NCBI GenBank assembly: GCA_029961685.1
Contig: JARWKL010000010.1
Coordinates: forward strand, 11,615,931-11,679,930
DNA: 64,000 nucleotides
Origin: Aristolochia californica
Lineage: Eukaryota > Streptophyta > Magnoliopsida > Piperales > Aristolochiaceae
Direction of reading: 5' to 3'
Part shown: positions 35,301 through 48,660 of the stretch, one piece after another
Layout: every line of letters begins with the position of its first letter
How positions within the stretch are numbered: the stretch's first letter is position 1
Position numbers and translations under genes: made by a program
Notes under the pieces: generated by a model
What the model saw: the letters and a program-made list of their open reading frames with translations, nothing else
The model's database searches: none
Told to the model about the DNA's origin: nothing

Positions 35301-37124
35301 TGAAAACAAATTTGAACATCCAAAATGGAAATGCACAAATGCTGAGAGAGATAGGTCCAAAAAGTATCTGTGATTTTTAAGGACCGGCAAAAAGTGGGTT
35401 GTTTGGCCCTGGTAAATATCCAACCACTTGAGAATTTGAATTTTTCTACTACTTGAAATTTTTTGATCATTAGGTCAATTTGCATCCACAACATGTTTCT
35501 GGCATGCATATCCACCACACTTTAAGCGTGTTAGGATCAGTTACGAGTCCCTTTCCTAAAAAATTCCACCAAGCTTATTATTAGTGGCTGTACTAGTGGA
35601 ATTTCCTGAACATGGATAACAAAACCTTGGAGTTCATTTTTAGTGCCTGAAATAATTGTGAAATTTTTTTGTTTGCATACATGAACTCTAAAATTTTCAT
35701 TTTGTTATGCCTTATATCTATTTTGTTTACGAGAAAAATGGGAGAGTGAAAAGTCAAGTTTGGATCTGAAAACAAATTTGAACATCCAAAATGGAAATGC
35801 ACAAATGCTGGGAGAGATAGTTCCAAAAAGTATATGTGATTTTTAATGATAGGCAAAAACTGGGTTGTTCGGCCCTGGTAAAATATCCTACCACTTCAGA
35901 ATTTGATTTTTTCTACTCCTGGAAATTTTTGGATCATTAGGTCCACTTGCATCCGCGTAACTATTCTGGCATGCATATCCTCCACAATTAAAGCATGTTA
36001 GGATCAGTTACAAGTCCCCTTCCTATAAAACTCCATAAGGCTTTTTATTAGGGGCTGCACTTGTGGAATTTCCAGAAGATGGATAACAAAACCTTGAAGT
36101 TCATTTTCAGTGCCTGAAATAATTTTGAAATTTTTATTTTGCATACATGATCTCTAAAATTCTCATTTTGTTATGCCTTATTTCTTTTTTGTTTACGAGA
36201 AAAATGGGAGTGTGAAAACTCAAGTTTGGATCTGAAGACAAATTTTAACATCCAAAATGGAAATGCACAAGTGCTGAGAGAGATAGTTCCCAAAAGTATC
36301 TGTGATTTTTAAGGATAGGCAAAAAATGGGTTGTTTGGCCCTGGTAAATATCAAACCACTTGAGAATTTGATTTTTTCTACTCCATGAAATTTTTGGATC
36401 ATTAGGTCCACTTGCATCCCAACATGTTTCTGGCATGCACATCCGCCACACTTAAAGCATGTAAGGATAAGTTACAAGTCCCTTTCCGATAAAATTCCAC
36501 CAGGCTTATTATTAGGGGATGTACTTGTCGAATTTCTAGAACATTGATAACAAAACCTTGGAGTTTGATTTTTAGTGCCTGAAATAATTTTAGAAATTTT
36601 AATTTGCATACATGAACTCTAAAATTTTAATTTGTTATGCCTTATATCTTTTTTGTTTCCGAGAAAAATGGGAGAGTGAAAAGTCAAGTTTGGATCTGAA
36701 AACAAATTTGAACATCCAAAATGGTAATGCACAAACGCTGAGAGAGATAGTTCCAAAAAGTATCTGTGATTTTAAATGTTAGCCAAAAAGTGGGTTGTTT
36801 GGCCGTTGTAAATATCCAACCACTTGAGAATTTGATTTTTCCTACTCCTTCAAATTTTCTGATCCTTAGGTCCACTTGTATCCTCAAAATATTTCTGGAA
36901 TCCATATCCACCACACTTAAAGCATATTAGGATCAGTTACAAGTCCCTTTCCTATAAAATTCCACCAGGCTTATTATTAGGGGATGTACTAGTGGAATTT
37001 CCAGAACATGGATAACAAAACCTTGGAGTTCATTTTTAGTGCCTGAAATAATTTTGAAATTTTTTTTTTTGCATACATGAACTCTAAAATTTTCATTTTG
37101 TTATGTCTTATATCTTTTTTGTTT

Positions 37125-37965
37125 ACGAGAAAAATGGGAGAGTGAAAACTCAAGTTTGGATCTGAAAACAAATTTAAACATCCAAAATGGAAATGCACAA
37201 ATGCTGAGAGAGATAGTTCCAAAAAGTATCTGTGATTTTTAAGGATAGGCAAAAAGTGGGTTGTTTGGCCCTTGTAAATATCCAACCACTTGAGAATTCG
37301 ACTTTTCCTACTCCTTGCAATTTTTTGATCATTAGGTCTACTTGCATCCTCAACATGTTTCTGGCTTGCATATCCACCACACTTAAAGCATGTTAGGATT
37401 AGTTACAAGTCCCTTTCCTATAAAATTCCAGCAGGCTTATTATTAGGGGTTGTACTTGTGGAATTTCAAGAACATGGATGACAAAACCTTGGAGTTCATT
37501 TTTATTGCCTGCTATAATTTTGAATTTTTTTTCTGGATCTGAAAACAAATTTCAACATCCAAAATGGAAATGCACAAATGCTGAGAGAGATAGTTCCAAA
37601 AAGTATCTTTGATTTTTAAGGATAGGCAAAAACTGGGTTGTTAGGCCCAGGTAAATATCCAACCACTTGAGAATTTGATTTTTTCTACTTCTTGAAATTT
37701 TTGGATCACTAGGTCCACTTGCATCCTCAACATGTTTCTCCCATGCATATCCACCGCACTTAAAGCATTTTAGGATCAGTTACAAGTCCTTTTCCTATAA
37801 AATTCCACCAGGCTTATTATCAGGAGCTGTACTAGTGGAATTTCCAGAACACGGATAAAAAAACCTTGGAGTTTATATTTAGTGCCTGAAATAATTTTGA
37901 AATTTTTTTCTGCATACATGAACTCTAAAATTTTCATTTTGCTATGCCTTATATCTTTTTTGTTT
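37125..37965 (+). repeat. Two units fused by an ~88-bp deletion
   Basis: At 37524-37536 the poly-T tract runs directly into CTGGATCTGAAAAC. The unit tail (about consensus 411-464) and the next unit head (about 1-30) are missing. The pair spans 841 bp instead of about 930. The junction joins T-rich sequence to TTTGGATC, so only a few T residues of homology are available. The head motif and its CpG are lost from the second unit. Confidence 0.85.
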
Positions 37966-40900
37966 ACAAGAAAAATGGGAGAGTGAAAACTCAAGGTTGC
38001 ATCCTAAAACAAATTTGAACATCCAAAATGGAAATGCACAAATGCCGACAGAGATAGTTCCAAAAAGTATCTGTGATTTTTAAGGAAAGGAAAAAAGTGG
38101 GTTGTTTGGCCCTGGTAAATATCCAACCACTTGAGAATTTGATTTTTTTTACTGCTTGAAATTTTTTGATCATTAGGTCCACTACCATCCTCAACATGTT
38201 TCTGGCATGCATATCCACCACACTTAAACAATGTTAGGATCAGTTACAAGTCCCTTTCCTATAAAATTTCACCAGGCTTATTATTAGGGGCTATACTAGT
38301 GGAATTTCAAGAACATGGATAACAAAACCTTGGAGTTCATTTTTGGTGCCTGAAATAATTTTGAAATTTTTTTTTTTGCATACATGAAATCAAAAATTTT
38401 TATTCTGTTATGCCTTATATCTTTTTTATTTACGACAAAAATGGGTGAGTGAAAACTCAAGTTTGGATCTGAAAACAAATTTGAACATCCAAAATGGAAA
38501 TGCACAAATGCTGAGAGAGATAGTTCCCAAAAGTATCTGTGATTTTTAAGGATAGGCAAAAAGTGGGTTGTTTGGCCCCATTAAATATCCAACCACTTGA
38601 GAATTTGATTTTTCTACTCCTTGAAATTTTTTGATCATTAAGTCCACTTGCATCCTCAACATGTTTCTGGCATGCATATCCACCACACATAAAGCATGTC
38701 AAGATCAGTTACAAGTCCCTTTCCGATAAAATTCCACCAGGCTTATTATCAAGGGTGGTGCTAGTGGAATTTCCAGAACATGGATAACAAAACCTAGGTG
38801 TTCATTTTTAGTGCCTAAAATAATTTTGAAATTTTTTTTTTGCTTACTTGATCTCTAAAATTTTCATTTTGTTATGCATTATATCTTTTTTGTTTACGAG
38901 AAAAATGGGAGAGTGAAAACTCAAGTTTGGATCTGAATACAAATTTGAACATCCAAATTGAAATGCACAAATGCTGATAGAGATAGTTCCAAAAAGTATC
39001 TGTGGTTTTTAAGGATAGGAAAAAGGTGGGTTGTTTCGCCCTGGTAAATATCCAACCACTTTCGAATTTGATTTTTTCTACTCCTTGAAATTATCTAATC
39101 ATTAGGTCAACTTGCATCCTCAACATGTTTCGGGCATGCATATCTACCGCACTTAAAGAAAGTTAGGATCAGTTACAAGTCCCTTTCCTATAAAATTCCA
39201 CCAGGCTTATTATTAGGAGTTGTACAAGTTCAAATTCCAAAACATGGATAACAAAACCTTCGAGATCATTTTTATGCCTGAAATAATTTTGAAATTTTTT
39301 TTTTGCATACATGAACTCTATAATTTTCTTTTAGTTATGCCTTATATCTTTTTTGTTTACGAGAAAAAAGGGAGAGTAAAAACTAAAGTTTGGATCTAAA
39401 AAAAAATTTGAACATCCAAAAAGGAAATGCAGAAATGCTTAGAGAGATAGTTCCAAAAAGTATCTGTGATTTTTAAGGATAGGAAGAAAGTGGGTTGTTC
39501 GGCCCTGGTAAATATCCAACCACTTGAGAATTTGATTTTTTCCACTCCTTGAAATTTTTGGATCATTAGGTCCACTAGCATCCTCAACATGTTTCTGGCA
39601 TGCATATCCACCACACTTAAAGCATGTTTGGATCAGGTACAAGTCCCTTTCCTATAAATTCCACCAGGCTTATTATTAGGGGCTGTACTAGTGGAATTTC
39701 CAGAACATGGATAACAAAACCTTGGAGTTCATTTTTAGTGACTGAAATAATTTTGAATTTTTTTTTTTTTTGCATACATTATCTCTAAAATCTTAATTTT
39801 GTTATGCCTTATATCTTTTTTGTTTACGAGAAAAATGGGAGAGTGAAAACTCAAGTTTGTATCTGAAAACAAAATTGATCATCCAAAATGGAAATGCCCA
39901 AATTCTGAGAGAGATAGTTCCAAAAAGTATCTGTGATTTTTAAGGATGCGCAAAAAGTGGGTTGTTTGGCCCTGGTATCCAACCACTTGAGAATTTGATT
40001 TTTTCTACTCCTTGAAAATTTTGGATCATTAGGTCCACTTGTATCCTCAACATGTTTCAGGCATGAATATCCACCACACTTAAGGCATGTTAGGATCAGT
40101 CACAAGTCGCTTTCCTATAAAATTCCACCAGGCTAATTATTAGGGGTTGTACTAGTGAAATTTCCAGAACATGGATAACAAAACCTTGGAGTTCATTTTT
40201 AGTGCCTGAAATAATTTTGAAATTTTTTTTTTGCATACAAGAACGCTAAAATTTTCATTTTGTTATGCCTTATATCTTTTTGTTTACGAGAGAAATGGGA
40301 GAGTGAAAACACAAGTTTGGATCTAAAAACAAATTTGAACATCCAAAATGGAAATGCACAAATGCTGAGAGAGATAGTTCGAAAAAGTATCTGTGATTTT
40401 TAACGATAGGCAAAAAGTAGGTTGTTTGGCCCTGCTAAATATCCAACTAGTTGAGAATTTGATTTTTTGTACTCCTTGAAATTTTTGGATCATTAGGTCC
40501 ACTTGCTTCCTCTACATGTTTCTCCCATGCATATCCACCACACTTAATGCATGTTAGGATCAGTTACAAGTCCCTTTCCTATTACATTGCACCAGGCTTA
40601 TTATTAGGGGATGTACTTGTGGAATTTCCAGAACATTGACAACAAAACCTTGGAGTTGATTTTTAGTGCCCAAAATAATTTTGATATTTTTTTTTTCATA
40701 CATGAACTCTAAAATTTTCATTTTGTTATGCCTTATATCTTTTTTGTTTACGAGAAAAATGGGAGAGTGAATACTCAAGTTTGGATCTGAAAACAAATTT
40801 AAACAACCAAATTGGAAATGCACAAATGCTGAGAGTGATAGTTACAAAAAGTATCTGTGATTTTTAAGGAGAGGCAAAAAGGGGGGTTTTGGCCCTGGTA

Positions 40901-42599
40901 AATAACCAACCACTTGAGAATTTGATTTTTTTTACTCGAAATTTGTGGATCATTTGGTCCACTTGCATCCTCAACATGTTTTTGGCATGCATATCCACCA
41001 CAGTTAAAGCATGTTAGGATCAGTTACAAGTGCCTTTCCTATAACATTCCACCAGGCTTATGATTAGGTGTTGTACTAGTGGAATTTCCAGAACTTGGAT
41101 AACAAAACCTTGGAGTTCCTTTTTAGTGCCTGAAATAATTTTGTAATTTTTTTTTCCATACTTGAACTCTAAAATTTTCATTTTGTTATGCCTTGTATCT
41201 TTTTTGTTTACGAGAAAAATGGGAGAGTGAAAAGTCAAGTTTGGATCTGAAAACAAATTTGAACATCCAAAATGGTAATGCACAAATGCTGAGAGAGATA
41301 GTTCCAAAAAGTATTTGTGATTTTAAAGGATAGGCAAAAAGTGGGTTGTTTGGCCCTGGTAAATATCCAACCACTTCAGAATTTGATTTTTTCTACAACT
41401 TGAAATTTTCTGATGATTAGGTCCACTTGTATCCTCAACACATTTCTGGCATGCATATCCACCACACTTAAAGCATGTTAGGATCAGTTACAAGTCCCTT
41501 TCCTATAAAATTCCACCAGCCTTATTATTAGGGGCTGAACTAGCGGAATTTCCAGAACATGGATAACAAAACCGTGGAGTTCATTTTTAGTGCCTGAAAT
41601 TATTTTGAAATGTTTTTTTGCATACATGAACTCTAAAATTTACATTTTGTTATGCTTTATATGTTTTTTGTTTACGAGAAAAATTGGAGAGTGAAAACTC
41701 AAGTTTGGATCTTTAAAAAAATTTGAACATCCAAAATGGTAATACAAAAATGCTGAGAGAGATAGTTCCAAAAAGTATCTGTGCTTTTAAAGGATAGGAA
41801 AAAAGTGGGTTGTTCGGCCCTGGTAAATATCCAACCGCTTGAGAATTTGACTTTTTCTCCTCCATGAAATTTTTGGATCATTAGATCCACTAGCATCCTC
41901 AACATGTTTCTGGCATGCATATCCACCACACTTAAAGCATGTTTGGATCAGTTACAAGTCCCTTTCCTATAAAATTCCACCAGGCATATTATTAGGGGTT
42001 GTACTAGTGCAATTTCCAGAACATGGATAACAAAACCTTGGACTTCATTTTTAGTGCCTGAAATAATTTTGAAATTTTTTTTTTTGCATACATGAACTCT
42101 AAAATTTTCATTTTGTTATGCCTTATATCTTTTTTTTTATGAGAAGAAAGGGAGAGTGAAAACTCAAGTTTGGATCTGAAAAAAAATTTGAACATCCAAA
42201 ATGGAAATGCAGAAATGCTGAGAGAGATAGTTCCAAAAAGTATCTATGATTTTTAATGATAGGAAAAAAGTGGGTTGTTCGGCCATGGTAAATATCCAAC
42301 CACTTGAGAATTTGAGTTTTTCTCCTGCTTGAAATTTTGGATAATTAGGTCCACTAGCAACCTCAACATGTTTTTGGCTTGCATATCCACCACACTTAAA
42401 GCATGTTTGGATCAGTTACAAGTCCCTTTCCTATAAAATTCCACCAGGCTTCTTATTAGGGGCTGTACTAGTGGAATTTCCAGAACATGGATAACAAAAC
42501 CATGGAGTTCATTTTTAGTGCCTAAAATAATTTTGAAATTTTTTTTTTGCATACATGAACTCTAGAATTTTCATTTTGTTATGCCTTATATCTTTTTTG

Positions 42600-45400
42600 T
42601 TTATGAGAAAAATGGGAGAATGAAAACTCAAGTTTGGATCTGAAAACAAATTTAAACATCCAAAATGAAAATGCACAAATGCTGAGAGAGATAGTTCCAA
42701 AACGTATCTGTGATTTTTAAGGATAGGCAAAAAGTGGGTTGTTTGGTCCTTGTAAATATCCACCACTTGAGAATTTGATTTTTTCTACTCCTTGAAATTT
42801 TTGGATCATTAGGTCCACTTGCATTCTTAACATGTTTCTGGCATGCATATCCACCACACTTAAAGCATGTTAGGATCAGTTACAAGTCCCTTTCCTATAA
42901 AATTCCACCAGGCTTATTATTAGGGGCTGTACTTGTGGAATTTCAAGAACATGGATAACAAAACCTTGGACTTCGTTTTTAATGCCTGAAATAATTTTGA
43001 AATTTTTTTTTTTTTGCATACTTGAACTCTAAAATTTTCGTTTATCTATGCCTTATATCTTTTTTGTTTACGAGAATAATGGGAGGGTAAAAACTCAAGT
43101 TTGGATCTGAAAATAAATTATAACATCCAAAATGGAAATTCACAAATGCTGAGAGATATAGTTCCAAAAAGTATCCGTGATTTTTAAGGATAGGCAAAAA
43201 GTGGGTTCCTTGGCCCTGTTAAATATCCAACCACTTCAGAATTTGATTTTTTCTACTCCTTGAAATTTTTGGATCATTAGGTCCACTTTCATCCTCAACA
43301 TGTTTTTGGCATGCAAATCCACCACACATAGAGCTTGTTAGGATCAGTTACAAGTCCATTTCCGATAAAATTCCCCCAGGCTTATTATCAAGGGCTGTAC
43401 TTGTGGAATTTCCAGAACATGGATAACAAAACCTTGGTATTCAATTTTAGTGCCTGAAATAATTTTGAAATTTTTTTTTGCTTACTTGATCTCTAAAATT
43501 TTCATTTTGTTATGCCTTATATCTTTTTTGTTTACGAGAAAAATGGGAGAGTGAAAACTCAAGTTCGGATCTGAAAAAAAATTTGAACATCCAAAATGGA
43601 AATGCACAAACACTGAGAGAGATAGTTCCAAAAAGTATCTCTGATTTTTATGGATTGGAAAAAAGTGGGTTGTTTGGCCCTGGTAAATATCCGACCACTT
43701 GAGAATTTGATTTTTTCTACTGATTGAAATTTTTGGATCATTAGGTCCACTAGCAGCCTCAACATGTTTCTGGCATGCATATCCACCACACTTAAAACAT
43801 GTTAGGATCAGTTACAAGTCCCTTTCCTATAAAATTCCACCATGCTTATTATTAAGGGGATGTACTTGTGGAATTTCCAGAACATTGATAACAAAACCTT
43901 GGAGTTGATTGTTACTGCCTGAAACAATTTTGAAAATTTTATTTTGCATACATGCACTCTAAAATTTTCATTTTGTTATGCCTTATATCTTTTTTGTTTA
44001 CGAGAAAAATGGGAGAGTGAATACTCAAGTTTGGGTTTGAAAAAAAATTTTAACATCCAAAATGGAAATGCACAAATGCTGAGAGAGATAGTTCCAAAAC
44101 GTATCTGTGATTTTTATGGATAGGCAAAAAGTGGGTTGTTTGGTCCTTGTAAATATCCAACCACTTGAGAATTTGATTTTTTCTACTCCTTGAAATTTTT
44201 GGATCATTAGGTCCACTTGCATTCACAACATGTTTCTGGCATGCATGTCCACAACACTTAAAGCATGTTAGGATCAGTTACAAGTCCCTTTCCTATAAAA
44301 TTCCACCAGGCTTATTATTAGGGGATGTACTTGTGGAATTTCAAGAACATGGATAACAAAACCTTGGAGTTCATTTTTATTGCCTGAAATAAATTTGAAA
44401 TTTTTTTTTTTGCATAAATGAACTCAAAAATTTTCGTTTATCTATGCCTTATATCTTTTTTGTTTACGAGAATAATGGGAGGGTGAAAACTCAAGTTCGG
44501 ATCTGAAAACAAATTTGAACATCCAAAATGGAAATCCACAAATGCTGAGAGATATAGTTCCAAAAAGTATTCGTGATTTTTAAGGATAGGCAAAAAGTGG
44601 GTTCTTTGGCCCTGGTAAATATCTAACCACTTGAGAATTTAATTTTTTCTACTCCTTGAAATTTTTGGATCATTAGGTCTAGTAGCATCCTCAACATGTT
44701 TCTCCCATGCATATCCACCACACTTAAAGCATTTTAGGATCAGTTACAAGTCCCTCTCCTATAAAATTCCACCTGGCTTATTATCAAGGGTTGTACTAGA
44801 GGAATTTCAAGAACATGGATAAAAAAACCTTGGAGTTCGTATTTAGTGCCTGAAATAATTTTGAAATTTTTTTTTTGCATACATGAACTCTAAAATTTTC
44901 TTTTTGCTATGCCTTATATCTTTTTTGTTTACAAGAAAAATGGGAGACTGAAAACACAAGTTTGGATCTGAAAAAAAATTTGAACATCCAAAATGGAAAT
45001 GCACAAATGCTGAGAGAGATAGTTCCAAAAAGTATCTATGATTTTTAAGGAAAGGAAAAAAGTGGGTTATTTGGCCCTGGTAAAATATCAGACCACTTGA
45101 GAATTTGATTTTTTCTACTGCTTGAAATTTTTGGATCATTAGGTCCACTAGAATCCTCAACATGTTTCTGGGATGCATATCCACCACACTTAATGCATGT
45201 TAGGATCAGTTATAAGTCCCTTTCCTATAAAATTCCACCAGGCTTATTATTAGGGGCTGTAATAGTGGAATTTCAAGAACATGGATAACAAAACCTTGGA
45301 GTTCATTTTTAGTGCCTGAAATAATTTTGAATTTTTTTTTTTTGCAAACATTATCTCTAAAATTTTCATTTTGTTATGACGTATATCTTTTTTGTTTACG
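42600..45400 (+). repeat. Trimeric higher-order repeat, two copies of ~1396 bp
   Basis: Ordered markers repeat three units apart: CCAAAACGTATC (42700/44095), TTTGGTCCTTGTAAAT (42743/44140), TTGCATTC followed by an altered CAACATG (42820/44218), TTTATCTATGCC (43041/44437), GAGAATAATGGGAGGG (43073/44469), GAGATATAG (43154/44549) and TTATCAAGGG (43386/44780). Seven markers in order make a 3-unit duplication the simplest explanation. Confidence 0.8.
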
Positions 45401-47100
45401 AGAAAAATGGGAGAGTGAAAACTCAAGTTTGGATCTGAAAACAAATTTGAACATCCAAAATTGAAATGCAGAAATGCTGAGAGAGATAGTTCAGAAAAGT
45501 ATCTGTGATTTAAGGATAGGCAAAAAGTGCGTTGTTTTGCCCTGGTAAATATCCAACCACTTGAGAATTTGATTTTTTGTACTCCTTAAATTTTTGGATC
45601 ATTAGGTCCACTTGCATCCTCAACAAGTTTCTGGCATGCATATCCACCACACTTAAAGCATGTTAGGATCACTTACAAGTCCCTTTCTGATAAAATTCCA
45701 CCAGGCTTATTATCAAGGGCTATACTAGTGGAATTTCTAGAACATGGATAAGAAAACCTTGGTGTTCATTTTTAGTGCCTGAAATAATTTTCAAATTTTT
45801 TTTTGCTTACTTGATCTCTAAAATTTTCATTTTGTTATGCCTTATATCTTTTTTGTTTACGAGAAAAATGGGAGAGTGAAAACTCAAGTTTGGATCTGAA
45901 AACAAATTTGAACATCCAAAATGGAAATGCACAAACGCTGAGAGAGATAGTTCCAAAAAGTATCTGTGATTTTTAAGGATAGGAAAAAAGTGGGTTGTTT
46001 GGCCCTGGTAAATATCCAACCACTTGAGAATTTCATTTTTTCTACAGCTTGAAATTTTTGGATCATTAGGTCCACTAGCATCCTCAACATGTTTCTGCAA
46101 TGCATATCCACCACACTTAAACATTGTTAGGATCAGTTACAAGTACCTTTCCTATAAAATTCCACCAGGCTTATTATTAGGGGTTGTACTAGTGGAATTT
46201 CAAGAACATTGATAACAAAACCTTGGAGTTCATTTTTAGTGCCTGAAATAATTTTGAATTTTTTTTTTTTTTTGCATACATGAACTCTAAAATTTTCATT
46301 TTGTTATGCCTTCTATCTTTTTTGTTTACGAGAAAAATGGGAGAGTGAAAACTCAAGTTTGGATATGAAAACAAATTTGAACATCCAAAATGGAAATACA
46401 GAAATACTGAGAGAGATAGTTCCGAAAAGTATCTGTGATTTTTAAGGATAGGCAAAAAGTGGGTTGTTTGGCCCTGGTAAATATCCAACCACTGGAGAAT
46501 TTGATTTTTTCTACTCCTTGAATTTTTTGGATCATTAGGTCCACTTGCATCCTCAACATGTTTTTGGCATGCATATCCACCACACATAAAGCATGTTAGG
46601 ATCAGTCACAAGTCCCTTTTCAATAAAATTCCACCAGGCTTATTATCAAGGGCTGAACTAGTGGAATTTCCATCACATGGGTTACAAAACCTTGGTGTTT
46701 ATTTTTAGTGCCAGAAATAATTTTGAAATTTTTTTTTTTTGCTTACTTGATCTCTAAAATTTTCATTTTGTTATGCCTTATATCTTTTCTGTTTACGAGA
46801 AAAATGGGAGACTGAAAACTCAAGTTTGGATCTGAAAAAAAATTTGAACATCAAAAATGGAAATGCACAAATGCTAAGAGAGATAGTTCAAAAGAGTATC
46901 TGTGATTTTTAAGGATAGGAAAAAAGTGGGTTTCCTGGCCCTGGTAAATATCCAACCACTTTAGAATTTGATTTTTTCTACTGCTTGAAATTTTTGGATC
47001 ATTAGGTCCAATAGCATCCTCAACATGTTTCTAGCATGCATATCCACCACACTTAAAGCATGTTTGGATCAGGTACAAGTCCCTTTCCTATAAAATTCTA
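45200..47100 (+). repeat. Dimeric higher-order repeat, about two copies of ~930 bp
   Basis: One unit type has CAGAAAT(G/A)CTGAGAGAG with an altered GTTC(C)GAAAAG or GTTCAGAAAAG block (about 45470 and 46408). The alternate type has TTATCAAGGG plus GCTTACTTGATCTC (45711 and 46637), then GGAAAAAAGTGGG with CTTGAAATTTTTGG and TAGCATCC (45980 and 46920). The two alternate over about 1.9 kb. Confidence 0.65.
46259..46273 (+). repeat. Variable poly-T tract (example, 15 T), consensus ~402-410
   Basis: Every unit has a homopolymer T run after TAATTTTGAA, ending at GCATACATG. Its length ranges from about 7 T (near 31023) to about 16 T (9200-9215 and 48123-48138). This tract explains most of the 462-470 bp spread between neighbouring units and looks like ordinary replication slippage. 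It is also where sequencing errors in the assembly would concentrate. Confidence 0.85.
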
Positions 47101-48239
47101 CCAGGCTTATTATTAGGGGCTGTACTAGTGGAATTTCCAGAACATGGATAAAAAAACCTTGGAGTTCATTTTTAGTGCCTGAAATAATTTTGAAATTTTT
47201 TTTTTTGCATACATGAGCTCTTAAATCTTCATTTTGTTATGCCTTATATCTTTTTTGTTTACAAAAAAAATAGGAGAGTGAAAACTCAAGTTTGGATCTG
47301 AAAACAAATTTGAACATCCAAAATGGAAATGTACAAATGCTGAGAGAGATAGTTCCAAAAAGTATCTGTGATTTTTAAGGATAAGCAAAAAGTGGGTTGT
47401 TTGGCCCATAAAAATCCAACCACTTAGAATACTATTTTTTTTACTCCTTGAAATTTTTGGATCATTAGGTCCACTTGCATCCTCAACATGTTTCTTGCAT
47501 GCATATCCACCACACTTAAGGCATGTTTGGATCAGTTACAAGTCCCTTTCCTATAAAATTCCAGCAGGCTAATTATTAGGGGTTGTACTAGTGGAATTTC
47601 CAAAACATGGATAACAAAACCTTGGAGTTCATTTTTAGTGCCTGAAATAATTTTGAAATTTTTTTTTTGCTTACATGAACGCTAAAATTTTCGATTTGTT
47701 ATGCCTTGTATCTTTTTTGTTTACGAGAAAAATGGGAGAGTGAAAACTCAAGTTTGGATCTGAAAACAAATTTGAACATCCAAAATGGAAATGTACAAAT
47801 GCTGAGAGAGATAGTTCCAAAAAGTATCTGTGATTTTTAAGGATAGGTAAAAAGTAGGTTATTGGGCCCAGCTAAATATCAAACTCGTTGAGAATTTGAT
47901 TTTTTGTACTCCTTGAAATTTTTGGATCATTAGGTCCACTTGTATCCTCAACATGTTTCTGGCATGCATATCCACCGCACTTAAAACATGTTAGGATCAG
48001 TTACAAGTCCCTTTTTGATAAAATTCCACCAGGCTTATTATCAAGGGCTGTACTAGTGGAATTTCCAGAAGATGGATAACAAAACCATGGAGTTCATTTT
48101 TAGTGCCTGAAATAGTTTTGAATTTTTTTTTTTTTTTTGCATACATGAACTCTAAAAGCTTCATTTTGTTATGCCTTATATCTTTTTTGTTTACGAAAAA
48201 AATGGGAGAGTGAAAACTCAAGTTTGGATCTTAAAAAAA

Positions 48240-48660
48240 ATTTGAACATCCGAAATGGATATGTAGAAATGCTGAGAGAGATAGTTCCAAAAAGTATCTG
48301 TGATTTTTAAGGATAGGAAAAAAGTGGGTTGTTCGGCCCTAGAAAATATCTAACCACTTGAGAATTTAATTTTTTCTCCTCCTTGAAATTTTTGGTTCAT
48401 TAGGTCCACCAGCATCCTCAACATGTTTCTGGCATGCATATCCACCACACTTAAAGCATGTTTGGATTAGTTACAAGTCCCTTTCCAATAAAATTCCACC
48501 AGGCTTATTATTAGGGGCTGTACTAGTGGAATTTCCAGAACATGGATGACAAAACCTTGGAGTTCTTTTTTAGTTTCTGAAATTATTTTGAAATTTTTTT
48601 TTTTGCATGCATGAACTCTAAAATCTTCATTTTGTTATGCCTTATATCTTTTTTGTTTAC
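48240..48660 (+). repeat. TCTCCTCC / GCATGCATG variant unit, copy 1
   Basis: Linked variants are GTAGAAATGCTG, GGAAAAAAGTGGGTTGTTCGG, CCTAGAAAATATC, TTTTTCTCCTCCTTG, CCACCAGCATCC, CATGTTTGGAT, CATGGATGACAAAACC and GCATGCATGAACTC followed by AAAATCTTC. A matching unit lies at 52900-53310, ten units later (GCATGCATG at 48605 and 53256). Related units without the last markers are at 39.4, 41.75 and 42.2 kb. Confidence 0.8.

Larger units (their letters stand above)
31000..38700 (+). repeat. Array subregion: mixed units with local duplicates
   Basis: About 16-17 units. Recognisable items are the CCACATAAGAATTTTATTTT variants near 32170 and 33105, a near-identical neighbour pair at 34.66-35.30 kb, an AAATAAATAAGTG head variant near 31094, and the 88-bp fusion deletion near 37531. 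The rest is single-base divergence from the consensus. Confidence 0.75.
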
